The notes under the pieces are model-generated. The model saw only the letters and a program-made list of their open reading frames with translations, did no database searches and was not told where the DNA came from. A stretch of 64,000 nucleotides of DNA, taken from assembly GCA_032622095.1 (NCBI GenBank), contig CP136061.1, positions 128,726,754 through 128,790,753 on the forward strand, given 5' to 3'. The stretch's first letter is position 1. Each line of letters begins with the position of its first letter. Positions 37,457 through 50,394 of the stretch are shown in pieces. The position numbers were made by a program, and so were the translations under genes. The DNA comes from Siphonodentalium dalli (taxonomy: Eukaryota; Mollusca; Scaphopoda; Gadilida; Siphonodentaliidae).

Positions 37457-39103
37457 ACCATGATCGAGAATCGTCAAAGAGAGCGTTGACTGCTGGCACA
37501 GTTCTCATCTATATGTAGAACGCGCGCCGCGAGAGTAAGTGTATCAATAGTTAAGTTTGTCCTAGATAACAGTAGTTTCCAAATATGGCAATGACAATCT
37601 TGATGATGTAGCAAAGAGCTAACATTCCACGTATGTGTAAAGTAGACACGACAAGTCGCGATGTACCCCAGTCTTACCCGCGTGTGCCGCGGTAGTATTG
37701 TAAAGTAGGTTAACCGCTAATGAAGGAGAACGTTGTTCTTTGACGAGTGTCAACATCAATAAAAATACTCTTCAATAATGTAACTTAATATAATGGTCGT
37801 GATCCGTGGGGCCATGAGAGCAATGAGAGCAATTCCACCCTATATTGTCTACTGCTATTCGTCAATCGAAAGCATGCATGCTGTGTGAGTGTGTTTGGCC
37901 TGCATATGTTATCACCCGCATTATGAAAGTACAAGCAATGTTTTCGATTTTAATCTCCAGAAACACTATATAGTTCAATTGTATAACGGTATTTACTTCC
38001 ACGTTCGGACGGAGCGAAACTTAAGTCGTCAGAACTGCAAAGCTATTCTGCCAATTATGTCCCAAGTCTTGCACATGAATGTTTCTGTCAAATAGTTATT
38101 TGCGTATAAATAATTATATAGTTGAATATACTGCCGAGACTCGAGCAATCATCATGAACACCGACGACTCCGAACAGACACTTCTGCGCATATATAGCCC
38201 ATGTTGCTTTTTACAGGAACATCAACTCCATATGGACTGAGGCCTACAATATCGATTGGTATACACACTCAGTTCATGTGGATGGGGGCCGTCACATGCT
38301 CAACTGTTCTGGACACGAAAATAAACTCTTTTGCCTAAGTGCATGTCTCCCTCCATATTATATTATAATATATCCAGGCACGGAGTTCGATTTTGCCACA
38401 TCTGGTCCGGTCTTGCACATGCATGCAGTGTGGAGACAAAACAACAGTTTGAAGCCGGCGTGGTATGTATACATATATAGATGATTCACTTATACACGAT
38501 ATGGCTCCCCAAAACGAACAGCGGTGACCTTGGACGACCGGTCTCAGTGCAATTTATTTGGTTCCCAAACAGCTATTCGGATTGTGTTAAAGCCGTCGGA
38601 AAGCATTATGCAAATATGGTATTATCAAACTAAATAATCCGCTGTTGATAAGACTTAGTTTGAAGTGCTCACGAAACTTATAAAATGTATTATACGTCGA
38701 CTATATAATTCATTCAAATCACTTTCTAATGTGGCCTATGATTTTTGAAATCACAGGAAGGGACCACGTATATAAGAGGTAATGTCTGAAGGGGGTTGTA
38801 GAATTAATTATATATATATTGGTCTACATTCCGTTGTGGATGTTTGTAGATCTCATAAAACGGTTGTGTGCGCGTGTGTATATATGGTCGGCCAACGTTA
38901 TTTATTGCCATCGTTGCACTCTATATGATGTATATATGGGGAGTGTCGCTCAAGTTCATCTGTATAATGGCAATATGGCTTTGACCGTGGAAGGAATTAA
39001 ATGAACGATTGAATCCTGGAAAAGTAAGCAGTCCCACATGGTTGATCTGGAGTGGCCAAGGAAGCTCATTCAAATGGTCGGTTGTTGCGAAACTGAAACA
39101 GAC

Positions 39104-39144
39104 GACCCCCCCCCCCCCCCCCCCCCCCCCCCCCACACACACAC
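39104..39144 (+). repeat. Poly-C tract followed by (CA)n
   Basis: About 30 consecutive C followed by ACACACACAC. It is likely unstable in length and prone to sequencing or assembly error. Confidence 0.9.
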
Positions 39145-42100
39145 AAAATCTGGTGAATTACTTTTGGACATGCACTCTCTCCCCTTAAGCTGCTTGTGGT
39201 CTCGTTTTTGTCCTTAAGTTTATCGAAAGTTCTCAGTTGTAAGTCCAAAACTGTCATCGAAAGTAATCGAACGATCCATTTATTTTTGCACTACATTTAT
39301 AATTGCCAGATGAAATTTTCCAGCTTTTGTATATTCATAACATTTCCAACTTAACAAATAATTCATCACCCGCATAGGGCCACCACTCCATGTCGCTATA
39401 CACTTACTTCATTATACCTAATTTCTTTGGTGTCTTCGTTTGTTAACCTTTGATGGAAAATCTTCCCGGCCGCAAGTTAGTTAAGAGACAAAAAATGTGC
39501 ACAAACCAGCACAAACAATCTATTCCTGTCCAAAGTAAATTCATTACCGGGGGCCAATTACGGGACAATGTGGAGAGCATACAGATACGCCGAAGAGATG
39601 AAAAGAGTGCACGAGAAGGAAAAGTAAATAAACGGGCAGCATAAACTCTCACCTCCTCTATAGCGTTGTAGATTAAAGAAAAAAATGTTGATCGTGACAT
39701 GCATTGTTCAGTCGCCTCCTCTCTTACGATGAATGCGGGCCGTTTCGGAAGAAATGGAAGGCAATGAAATTTAGTCAATACATATACAGAATCGCATGCA
39801 TACATGCTGTATGCGAACTACAAACGCTACCGCTTTATATTTTAATGACATAACCAATCTGGTACCACGCGCTATAGTTTTTGGTCCATTGTATCCATAT
39901 CACATTAAATATGGTTACACCGTTACAGCTGCCAACATATGTAATTTCGATAACCTTTGTGTACCCAAATGAAATATGTCGTCACTTAGATGGACCACGC
40001 CTACTGTGTGGTGTTAACTTGGCATATCCTGTTGTTCAGAGTGGACTTTGCATTCGGAATGATATATCTGGTGTCAACCGGTTGTATAGCATGTACACCT
40101 GTCCTTTTGGAAGACAAGTGTTCCACCCACACGGTATTCGATAACGATAACAACTAACGATATAAACACAACATAAGTATAGTTCAAGGACACAGATAAA
40201 GTAATCAATACGTACCCAGAAATTCACAAATATACCCACACCCTCCACAAAACACCCATTCTCAATCATATAGTGTGACAGTATCAATCTGAATGGACGA
40301 CAACACAGATAACATATTCAGATCACAGTTTCTGGAAATCATTCAGATAGAATGTTCGGTTAAAGGTGGTTGGGGATTTCATCAAGTTGATCAAATTACC
40401 TTGACTAAACTGGGGCCACAATGGTCCTAATCAAAGTTGAGCTTCATATTAATTCCCTCAGTGGTTCCCTGTCGTTTTACGACCAACACCTTTATCCAAT
40501 ACACCTGCGTTGGGAGACACTACCTTTGTCTGGGCATTGTGACAAATAATAATCTGGTTAAACTATAAATATGTGCAGCGCAAGTAACTTTCTTGTGGAT
40601 ATTGTTGGTATACAAGTATCTTGAAGAATTGAATGGTTGCTTGCTTGCTTAATTGCAAGGGGCTGCAAGCAGCTTTAACTATATCCACATCATGAACCTG
40701 TCAGTTTTACTGGCATCGGAAAGCAACCATGCACAGACTCGACGCAGAGTGTTAATTTCACTGGGGAAACTTTGCGCTGCACATACCATGCACATAGAAA
40801 CACCTAATTTTATAATCAACAGCTATACGCGCCCATGCACGCTGATATTCAAATTATTATATGACCACTATGTTGACAGTAGACCCAGCTCCGTTGGGGC
40901 TGCATCGGCAGCCCGCCGATGCAGCCCGCGACAGATCTATGTGTGATGCACCTTATACCAACTGTTAGCTACCGGCACACCCCCGTAACAAATTGAGCCA
41001 TGATTATATATATAGGAACCGAAGATGAAACACCACCAAGGAGGACATATTCGTGTAGTATTAATCTTGCTTGATGAGTAAACCAAATAAAAACCCACCA
41101 AATTAATCCCGCGCATCATATACAGTGACTACCTAATGCAACAAATCATGTCGCGCAACAAACGTTGGAGAAGAACAGAGAACATACTATACTCATGTGG
41201 GCTTAATGTTCTACTCCCACTCATGCAAGTTAACTGAGGCCGATTATCCAACCAACGATCCTTAGTGTAATGTAAACATAACCAGGCAAATCAAACACTA
41301 ATATCCTTCAAGTTTCACTCACTACAAGGGTATTTTTCAGACAGATTAACATTAACAATTTTAGGTACAATGATCACCTTTTCACTTTAGCAAATAGGCC
41401 GGTTATGATATTCGATAAACAAGACTCCCTGGTCAAGGCGTGGAACTCCATGCTTTGCGTTACTCACCCACATGCGCTATACATGTATCTCACTACACCA
41501 GTACACTACTCAAGATGATATAGTAAGTGCAACGAACGGAGAATCTCAAACTGCCGACAGTTGCCCATAAAAATGACCATCATGTGGATTCTTATCATAG
41601 AGACTTCAAGTATAAGATTTATAACACGATGTTCTCAACAAAGATTGTTTCGTGGCGTACTATAAACCGCTCCGCCAATGAAAGGATAGTGTAATAAACA
41701 TACAGCTTATTGAAACATTAATGTTTGGTCTGGTGTATGTCAGCAGGTCCTATAGCGAGATTAACGATACAGCAAACTTTTTTGTAAGCTATTGAGTTTT
41801 AAATTATGGCCGATCGGAACTATAGTTCCAGAGAGAACACAATATTATAGAAGCAGAGGGTTAAAGCCATATAATCGAGTTCATTGCAATGCAGTATGTT
41901 ACCCAACCATGTTCAAACAGAATAAAAGACAATCTAGCCATATTCTCTTTGGGCCAAATTGGGCACTTCGGGATTGCTATTCTTGCAATGCGTATACTGA
42001 TTTCCGAGTTGGGAACCCGTTTCTGTAGCAAATACCACTATATATGTTTGCTATCGTGTACGCCCGGATACCTGTACGCTGACATGATACATGGTATTAC

Positions 42101-44015
42101 AGATACCAGTAATGTTGGTGATCAGCATTAATCTATATATTCAAGCACGGTACTTAATCACTGCTGCATCAAGCGAAAGTGTACCTTTTCATGTTGGACA
42201 CACATACCCGCGTAATGATCGAGGACGCGGAAAATCTGATCGGACAGCGGCGGCAGAACAACAAAGGCGTTTCTTGTAGTGGATAATAATAACGTATATC
42301 GTTGATATGAGGGTTAGATAACATCGATAATGGGTCGACAAACCAGTATAACTGTATAAGGCAATATTTCGTTTTTACCATGCACAGCACACATTTATTA
42401 ACCATGTTTGCCAGTGTGTTATGTATACTTATAAATGAATGCCGGGTCGCCGCACATCGTGAACCATGAACTTGGTGAAGAGATGTGAACTGAAACTAAT
42501 TGATACTGTACAGAAAGTATAATTTTGTGTACTTATTGTTGGTGAATTGTCATGTCTCAGTGTTTTACCTCGTTGGACAGGTTGCTGCCTTCCCCGTGAA
42601 GGGAAGTTAAGGAACTATTTTCGCAAGAAAAGAACATGCATGCATTTATCAGACATGAGTTAGGTATGTTTCTTTTTGTAGATCTGTACTACTTTTGACC
42701 CCGTATAATACTGATTTATCAATCTGATTTAGTGAAAAAATTTGTATGCGTCCTCGAAGCTATAACTTACTAATAAAATACTATTATGTACAAGGACTAT
42801 AAATTATGTATGTGTGATTGGCGTCGTACACCACAAAACTCCCATCCGTGCAGTGTTAGTGTCTACTGTGAGATATATTAAACCGTTTGAGCACGGATGT
42901 TCTTGTGACAACACTGGGTGCAGGAAACGTACCAAGTGCAAATAATATAGTTTGCGATACCAAATCTGGTGGATTATACAATGTATACGTGTCCTTTGCA
43001 TATGTATACGCATATAATGCACACATACGATGATCAAAAATTAAAACTGTTATAAAATGCATGTATATATCTTCAGAAGGACTGCATGCTTGGCAAGGGG
43101 GCAGGTGGTTATGGGGGGGGGGGGGCAGGTGGATCCCACCCCAGAATGTAACCCTTCACGTTCACATAATGGCAAGAAAACGTGAAACATCAGCAGAAAT
43201 GGAACTGTGTTGTTACCATAAGAGCGAACTATATCCATTTGAATATAGTTTAGCGCGACGTTGTTCCTTGCAAGAGAGTGTTTGGACAATAATGTTTTAG
43301 AGGGATTAGTTTGTAGTTTCGACAATTATGCTCTACCATTGACAAAAATGTGTCCTCTTCTGACAAAAAATCTGCACCCCTTGGTAACTGATGCCACCGA
43401 CGCCCGTGTAATCCTGGTTATATTATTAAAATCTCTCAACACAGTCTGTGATTATCGAGTTTCACAATAAACAGCATGTGCAATCGTTGTACCATATGTG
43501 AAGGACCACTTGCTACGTGAGTGGGTGGGGTTTGACATAAGCTTTCATAGTTATCCTCTGTTGTGCTTGCTTTCTCTACATTGTGTATTCTATACATATC
43601 ACTTTTAACCTGTATCACAAGGAATGATACACCTTTAATTTAGTTTGCATCGATAAAAAGAAGCCGATCGATAAATCTATGCAGGTATTACTGGGTCAGT
43701 TCAGGTGAGCTGTCAGTCTCGCCGGCTCAAGTAAACAATGCATGGAAGCATTTAATATCTGTGGGAAAGGTGATTAAAATAGGACTCCGTGCGTCTGACA
43801 AACAAATATGGTCACAAGTGAGAATGGCACATTGCAATATTTCTAGTTACCTATCACAAAAAATACGTCAAAACACGTCAAGTTAGTGACGAATCGGGGT
43901 TAGATTAGCGATGATTCATTGGAATTCGAGGCACGTGTTTTGAATACACATGTATACACTTGTTGATTTCAGCAACATTAACGACGGTAAAATACAATAA
44001 AATAAATAATGTCAC
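39145..44015. other. Intron 1 stretch next to exon 1, nothing recognised
   Basis: About 4.9 kb of AT-rich DNA. I recognise no repeat apart from a G-run at 43111-43124 and a small palindrome (GGCTGCATCGGCAGCC...) at 40897-40925. First introns often hold enhancers, but no specific site can be supported here. Confidence 0.45.
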
Positions 44016-44019
44016 TCAC

Positions 44020-44368
44020 CGATATTGACAATCTTAATCCCTTCATCGTTCTCCAGAAATTCCAAAGTCCTGGTAACATTTTCCAACTTTTGCGTTCTGA
44101 AGTTAGGCCTCTTGTTTATTCTTTTGAACTGCTTGCCGGATAGCACTTCAATAAGCGCAAGTAAACGCAATCCATCGCTAAAATCGCCCTCTAAATCGGC
44201 AATATTCTTGTTGACGGTTTTAAGATGCTCGTTTGCCCATCTGGTGAAGGTGTTTTTCTGAATTAGCTTCCATTGGGCGTCACTAGCTAGATCTCTCTCG
44301 GCAGCCGACATCTCCTCGTCGTCGTCCTCGTCGTAGTCGCAATCGACCTCTCTTTCGTCCCCGTGCAT
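44020..44368 (-). CDS. FLN: Filamin exon 1: acidic N-terminus and most of CH1
   Basis: This exon encodes residues 1-116 and the first base of codon 117. Residues 1-20 are strongly acidic, with runs of Asp and Glu. CH1 begins near W33 ([17 protein letters not shown]) and includes [15 protein letters not shown] at 65-79 and [13 protein letters not shown] at 94-106, both typical of filamin and alpha-actinin CH1. The start is well supported: an in-frame TAA lies three codons upstream (44375-44377) and the ATG at 44366-44368 opens the acidic leader. The exon ends ATATCG followed by donor gtgagt at 44019-44014. The codon for D117 is split G|AT across the intron, and the join reads IVNI-DSGDIVD, matching the family pattern IDSKAIVD. 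CH1 binds F-actin. The exon lies about 34 kb from the rest of the actin-binding domain. Confidence 0.95.
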
Positions 44369-44704
44369 GCTGGCTTATTTATATCGTTACGCTTCAATAA
44401 AATTCAATCAATTTAAACCAGATAGCGGGAGTGTAGATCAAATACACCCCGCCGGACTCCTATTTCTTTGTTTATTCTTTTGTTTATTATCTACAAAATA
44501 GATAGAAATTTGGAAATTAATACATTATTGTCACCGGGATGTAGAAGACATCTGATAATCTGATAAATATGTGCAGATACAAGCTGATATAGGCGGTAAT
44601 TTGCTCTGTTTATAAAGCCGTCTGAATATGGAATTTCCGGCCACTTGAGGGTAAATATTCTGAATGGGGCATACCATGATATATGTACACTTACAATTGC
44701 CACA
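44369..44704 (-). promoter_or_regulatory. FLN: Filamin 5' UTR/proximal promoter region (position inferred)
   Basis: This is the DNA directly upstream of the filamin ATG on the minus strand, up to the hAT insertion. It should contain at least part of the 5' UTR unless a non-coding exon lies further up. I see no convincing TATA box, initiator or splice acceptor that would fix the transcription start. The only firm fact is the in-frame TAA at 44375-44377. Confidence 0.35.
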
Positions 44705-44712
44705 AGTATACA

Positions 44713-45901
44713 CAGGGATGTGGCTAGAGGGGGGGGTGGGTGTGGGGGGGTGTCTCACCCCCCAGCAGAGAGCTATATTTTCAATAGTTGGAAATGTCAT
44801 ACCTGCCACAACGAAATTTCACACCAACAATAGGTTGAAAATGTTCTTGTAGTTTGATTATAAAACAATTTATTGGGGGAATTTATTGTTTTTCGACCAA
44901 TATTTGCATATGTTCCTATTTTTGGTCAAAAATTTTGACAGAAATGCATGGTCATCAGTTGGAAATTTTCCAACCTTAGGGGGGTGACAGGTTGGAAATT
45001 TCCAACACTTGGAAAGCTTGTGTCCTGGTCTCTCCCCCGTGGCCAGTCAAAAACTTCTAGTTAATTTAAGAAAACAATATTGTCATACAATTGGTCAACA
45101 TTGTCATTGGAATTGTCATCAGTTGGAAAATTTCCAACCTAAGTGGGGGTGTAGGGTTTGAAATTTCGAACAGTAGAAAGGCTTGAGGCTAGTCTAGATG
45201 TTAGGATTTTGCGATTTTCTTGTTCAGATTTCAAAATTTTCGCACACCGGGCCGAACCATGGTCGGCCCGGTGTGTCATTGCCCCATTCACATGGCCAAT
45301 ACAAAACTGCTAATTAGTTTAGCAAAACAATATTTTACTACATTTGGTCAAACTTGTAGACATAAATGGTCATCAGTTGAAGAATTTTCCAACCTGAGGG
45401 GGAGTATGAGGTTTGAAATTTCCAACACTAGGAAAGCTTCAGTTGAGGCCAGTCTTGATGCTAGGATTTGCGATTTTCTTGTATAGTTTTCAAAATTTTC
45501 TCACACCGGGCCGAACAACCATGGGTCGGCCCGGTGTTTCCTGGTCTGTTGTCGGTAGCTGTGTGCATTTGTCTGGAATTAGATCACTAGTTGTTTTTTG
45601 GGGGGCAATTTTCAGGTTAAAATATCTTAATGTTCTCATACTGGGAAAATAGAAGCATGGCTTATGAAAATATATAGGAAATTAGGCCTGAGCATGAGGT
45701 ACAAGGGGGGGGGGGTGCAAATGGAAATATGCAAAAAGTTGTGTTGGTACGATTCCGACTCAAGGGGGGGGGGTGCAAATGGAATTATGCAAAAAGTTGT
45801 GTTGGTGTGATTGCGACTCAAGGGGGGGGGTGCAGTTGGAAATTCCCAAGGTGGACACCCCCCCCCCCCCCCCCAGCGGAGACCCTCTAGCCACATCCCT
45901 G
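44713..45901. mobile_element. Non-autonomous hAT element with perfect 8-bp duplication
   Basis: CAGGGATGTGGCTAGAGGG at the left and CCCTCTAGCCACATCCCTG at the right, exact inverted repeats. Both sides carry AGTATACA (44705-44712 and 45902-45909). No transposase is visible in 1189 bp. The interior has repeated units: 'CATCAGTTG' and 'TTTCCAAC' blocks at about 44952, 45117 and 45370, and the palindrome 'CACACCGGGCCGAAC...GGTCGGCCCGGTGT' twice (45241-45280, 45501-45537). Several G-runs lie near the ends. The intact ends and duplication indicate a fairly recent insertion. Confidence 0.9.
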
Positions 45902-46252
45902 AGTATACATCCTAATTAGACATTGCCATATCGGCATATCAGTTGATGATAATTGATTTTGATTGTTAATACTCTATAACAAAAGCATACAAATAAGTTA
46001 TTCCTCCGGTTGCAATTTACGGGGACGCTGAACTTCCACGTTGGTGTTGTGTAATTAGTCAAATAAACTATCAATATTGTTGGCACAACGCATGCACTAA
46101 CTTTATTCAAGAAGACATTTTTTGCACAAATTTGGACCCTTTTCTATACGACGAGTCTAAATGACATTCCCGCCCGTCTTTTAAATAAATAACAGCAGGA
46201 CTACAACACATCTCAGAAGGCACCGACTGCTACGCAATCGACATAATAATTA

Positions 46253-46830
46253 ACGCTCTTTACGAATGACTTACTGGCAATGGAAATATATAACGATCTT
46301 TTGTGTGATCAAATTGTGTGATTGAATTAAAATGGATTAAAGAAAGTTCTCAAAATCGTATATCGTTGAGAGTACTGCATCTTAAATTTTACTTCTTGAC
46401 CACATTATAATAAATTGCCACCATAATATCAGTATTGGATACCTGAACCCGTCTGTTTTTTAAAAGCAACCAGAAATAGATTCTTATTCTGGATGCGATC
46501 AAGAACGCTAAGTACGTTTTAAAAAATCCAGGTAGACGCTCTGTAATTGGTATGTGAACGCTCTTTAATGCTTCACGTTTAAAAGCTTTGTAATGTTTTT
46601 TTTTTTTTTTATAGAGAATTCAGTTGATAACAAATTTTAACGACATTCACAGACGTCTAATCATAAATCAAAAATGTTCAGCCATGCATGAGGCGTATAA
46701 AAGATCCCTAAACGCTCTTTATAGGTTACGTACTGCCACTGGAAATATATTAACGTTATTTATTGTATATCAATTGTGTGATTCAATACAAACCCCGACT
46801 AGAGTGTTCTCGAAATGCAAAACCAAAGTT
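46253..46830 (+). repeat. Direct repeat pair of ~110 bp with CGCTCTTTA
   Basis: 46253-46370 and 46711-46830 share 'AACGCTCTTTA', 'ACTGGCAATGGAAATATA' (ACTGCCACTGG in the second) and 'AATTGTGTGATT', in order. A further CGCTCTTTA is at 46559. I could not define outer ends; this may be a decayed family K-type element. Confidence 0.55.
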
Positions 46831-46834
46831 TTAT

Positions 46835-48505
46835 CGGGAGTTTATAAGATTGCCATGTTGTTGATATATATCTACACACACACTATATATATTCCCCGTT
46901 TTATTTATAAACATTAAAATCCACGTATACTTGGTAATTTTCCAGGGATTATCATAATCCTGTCTGCCATATTGCGAAGCATATCCACATATATATATTG
47001 TCAGATGATGAATGCACAATATGGTAAACAATCATTTCATATACGTAATGATTCCCATTCGATTTGACACAGTACGTTGTCAATTAAGAAATATTAAAAC
47101 CCCTCGGGTTGGGGTTCACGTCTGAATTTATGATCGTTTGTGTTCCGTAAGATCAAATCGGTCGATGGATTCGTTACATACATTCATACGGGCTTATACT
47201 CTGCAACATGAAGATTTATTAAATTGATAGAAATAAGAAATAAAATGTCCTGCCTTTTTTCATTTAAGTAAATTAAAATTCGATTGCCTTACTTCGGTGA
47301 AACATTTGAAAACAAGTGGACAATTCCTATTGGCAAGTTTGCGTCAACTTTAGCAACAGCACAGTAAAGATCTATATTAGGCCTATACCACCTATAGCTT
47401 CTTCCAAATAAAGAAGACATAAATTTAAGGTTCAACTTTTAATTATGAGTAACGTACATCTATGCTTATTCTCGTCGCAGTCATTTTGATCGAGTGTTCG
47501 GAAAACCCATATGCTACGAATGGTATGTATTGCAATCAATTTACTATCTGAGTTACCGCATATTCAAATACATCACATAATTAACCCCTAAACCCAACTT
47601 CATGTTGTTTAGTAAGACACACGTGTATTATCGCCACATGCAGTGACGTAAGAGCTTAGGGCAATGATATCGATCAATGTTATTACTATGTTAATTTGAA
47701 TATGATCATGCTATTCATTGTGTGTTGGGTTATTTAGTGTTGACTGAGATAAACATGTGTGATAAGGGTGGTTGAACAATTATGTCAATATGAAAAGACA
47801 CATTTAAAAATGAACTTATTTTGTCTTGAAGGTGTCTTTACTTCCTCTTTGGTTGTGATAAGGAAATCAATTATATTAATTTGTTTTAATCCCAGTCGTT
47901 TCGATATCGTTTGTCCTTGTTAAAATGTCATTATGTGATCAAAAGGATCCCAAATTCGTCTCAATGCTATACGAAATTTATTAGCCTCGTCCACTAAATT
48001 CGATTAATAAAATCCGTATATTTTTGCTACTCATTAGATATCCTCTACATAACAACAATAAGGATCGTTTCTATTGTGACTTCTTTGTGCAATTGGCTAT
48101 AAAGAGCGTCCGGTCATGTTATATAAATGCTGTATTAGTTGTCCAGCACAGATGTAAATCAATAATAGACCCATGCAGTCATTCGGGCTCCTATCTTACT
48201 TGTATATTATATAGGCTACCAGTCTATCACTAAACTGTTATCAGCTAGGCACCCCACCACAGTCTAAGAGTCTTAACTTCACCACTGGGAGAAGATCTAC
48301 ATGAGCAAAGTTAAATTTGTCGCATTTTTTTGCAGAAAATTCCTTTTAAAACTTTGGAGTTTAGTGCACCATGTCATTATATCACCTGGTCGTCAACCAT
48401 GGGAGGAATTAATGAAAAATAAATAAAGAGATATATGTATTCGATGTGCAATTCATCGACCGTTTTATCACATTAGTTGAAATTCATAAATCTATAATAT
48501 ATATG
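46835..48505. other. Intergenic stretch, nothing recognised
   Basis: AT-rich upstream DNA. One TAAAGAGCG motif lies at 48100. No gene or delimited element is supported. Confidence 0.45.
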
Positions 48506-48509
48506 AAAC

Positions 48510-48733
48510 AAATGAATGAATTTGAGCCATGTGTTAGTGAAAAATACACTCTATGTGCTCTATGAACGATGAACAATGCAAACAATATGGTAATTATTAT
48601 GAAAATGAGTTTGTGACTCGAGTCATAAACTAATTTTCATTATAACTACAGCGGTGTTTACATCGTTCATAGAGCACATAGAGTGTATTTTGCACTAATG
48701 ATCACTAATCCATGGCTCAAATTCATTCATGTG
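48510..48733. mobile_element. Hairpin MITE-like inverted repeat (~224 bp)
   Basis: The arms 'GAATGAATTTGAGCCATG' and 'CATGGCTCAAATTCATTC' lie at the ends. The inner arms 'ACACTCTATGTGCTCTATGA' and 'TCATAGAGCACATAGAGTGT' are exact complements. The centre is near ATGAGTTTGTGACTCGAGTC. No target duplication is certain. Confidence 0.7.
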
Positions 48734-49915
48734 TTGCATGTGTTCTGTTGAGTATAATAGGAGATGGCCCCATAAATGGTCGGATTTAGTATACATCCCC
48801 CTTTTTTATATACGAAATATTTATTGAAGTAGCGTTTTTTTTTAAAGATATAAAACCGGAACCTTTCCAATGGAGCGGTAAAAATAGAATTTGTATCTGA
48901 CCGGCCAAATGGACCGAATTAGGAATCTCTGGTTGGTGCACGTGGGCGAGCCTCTGCATATTGGGAATATGTGTAAATGTACTCCGATGCCACGCACCAG
49001 TCAACCTTCGTATATATAAGTAGACATCAGTAAAAGATAAAACAAATACTACATGCACTTGGCTGCACTCCTAAAATTAGCTCATCGCGTACAGATCATA
49101 TTAGCTCATCCCATGCAGATCATATTTACCGATGCACTGATGGTTACCGTGCAAACTAAATATTGCGGTTCCCTCGCCGTGTTGAAGGGGCCTTTGTTTC
49201 GTGTGTCATTAAGAACACAGATAGTATCGTTGTCCTTGTTTTCTGTAGAATCATCTATGATCTATCCGCCCACTGTATTGAAATCAGATTAGTAGTGACT
49301 CGTGTTTGTACAATTATTATCCTAACTTGTGTAGGAAATACGTGCATATATACCCGAGTTCCGGTTTGAGGCTGGAAAATATGCGACGATTATGCTTTAT
49401 TCTCACAATTCGAATGAATGTTGGAATGTACAGGCTGAGATTGGTGATACAATGTAGTTTAAGTTTCAAATTGACCACTAAGATATCTGCAGCCCATTGC
49501 ACATCAAACTTTCCTGAGGTAATATTTAGCTTACCAGGGGGGGGGGGGGTACTTAATGTCACCATAATGTTTATGGCACAGGTAGCAGAAAAAAATGCAC
49601 AAAAGCATCCAGCAGTTTACGCTGAAAACGAGTACAAACAAGCATAATTGATAACGCTCTTTATTGCATACTTTAACAAAGACGAATGTAGGATTTTTTT
49701 TCCCAAGCCTGACATAAACTGCATGATAATTTGAAAACGTGTTATAACTTCCCCTTTTGAAAATTTATATCTGACCACCAGAACCTCATATTAATGAGAT
49801 CATGCACTGGCACAATCTAATTGGTTTCTGGTATAGAAAACGTACCAAACGCAGTGTTGTGGTTTCATGATCGTTTTACGAGAATAGCAAAAATCCCAGG
49901 TGTAGTTGTTATTAA

Positions 49916-50389
49916 AGGTACTCAATCCGATCAGAGGGTCCCCATCTCAACAGACTCCCAACAACAACAATCCGATCAGAGGGTCCTATATTACTCCTTC
50001 TTTGGGGGTAAAAAATATTTGATTCGAGTCGAGGAACCCATCAAACAAAGCTCAGAGTTATTAGATATTGATTTTGGAAATTTGTTATTTTCTCGAGATG
50101 AGTACTAGTAATTGCATTCAATTTCATAATCTGCTCGAGATGTGTACACCAAAAACTATTCAAACAGACAAGGATGGATAACTCTAAAATCAAGTGGTAA
50201 TAATAACGCAATTTTGACTGTGTTCTGGGCCATTAAGTATTCCCGATAATGAAAAATAATAGATTTCTAAAATCGATATCTAACAAATCTGAGCTTTGAT
50301 GGGTGACTTCCTCGACTCGAATCAAATATTTTTGACCCCCGAAGCCATTGAAATAGTAATTGAGAGGAGTTTTATCGGATTGAGTACCT
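49916..50389. mobile_element. TTAA-flanked (Kolobok-like) MITE, family G copy 1
   Basis: AGGTACTCAATCCGAT at the left and ATCGGATTGAGTACCT at the right are exact inverted repeats, with TTAA on both sides (49912-49915, 50390-50393). The arms continue with 'ATATTTGATTCGAGTCGAGG' and 'CCTCGACTCGAATCAAATAT'. A local duplication of 'CAATCCGATCAGAGGGTCC' is present at the left. The 95-codon ORF over it is a by-product. Confidence 0.78.
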
Positions 50390-50394
50390 TTAAA

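Larger units (their letters stand above)
9825..44019. other. FLN: Filamin intron 1 (about 34.2 kb)
   Basis: Bounded by donor gtgagt (44019-44014) and acceptor ttttcag (9826-9825) on the minus strand. It interrupts codon 117 between the two parts of CH1. I found no internal exon with filamin similarity and no nested gene. Individual repeats are listed separately. Stretches where I see nothing assignable are 11650-12720, 13325-15185, 16100-20580, 21475-24930, 26625-27310, 28800-31220, 35230-37190 and 39140-44015. Confidence 0.85.
667..44368 (-). other. FLN: Filamin gene, 5' part (exons 1-5 and introns 1-4)
   Basis: Five exons on the minus strand join in one open frame and give the start of a filamin: CH1, CH2, Ig-like repeat 1 and the beginning of repeat 2. 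All junctions that can be seen are GT-AG. Introns run 44019-9825, 9474-7255, 6987-5739 and 5660-830, and intron 5 leaves the window at position 1. Filamins are elongated homodimers that cross-link F-actin and anchor membrane proteins. A full-length family member has about 24 Ig repeats, so most of the protein is outside this window. The vertebrate A/B/C paralogues arose within vertebrates, so I assign only 'filamin', without a paralogue letter. Confidence 0.95.

Noticed and set aside
49821-50108. 95-codon ORF with a repeated SDQRV peptide
   Set aside because: The repetition comes from a short DNA duplication at the end of the family G element. It is not a protein repeat.
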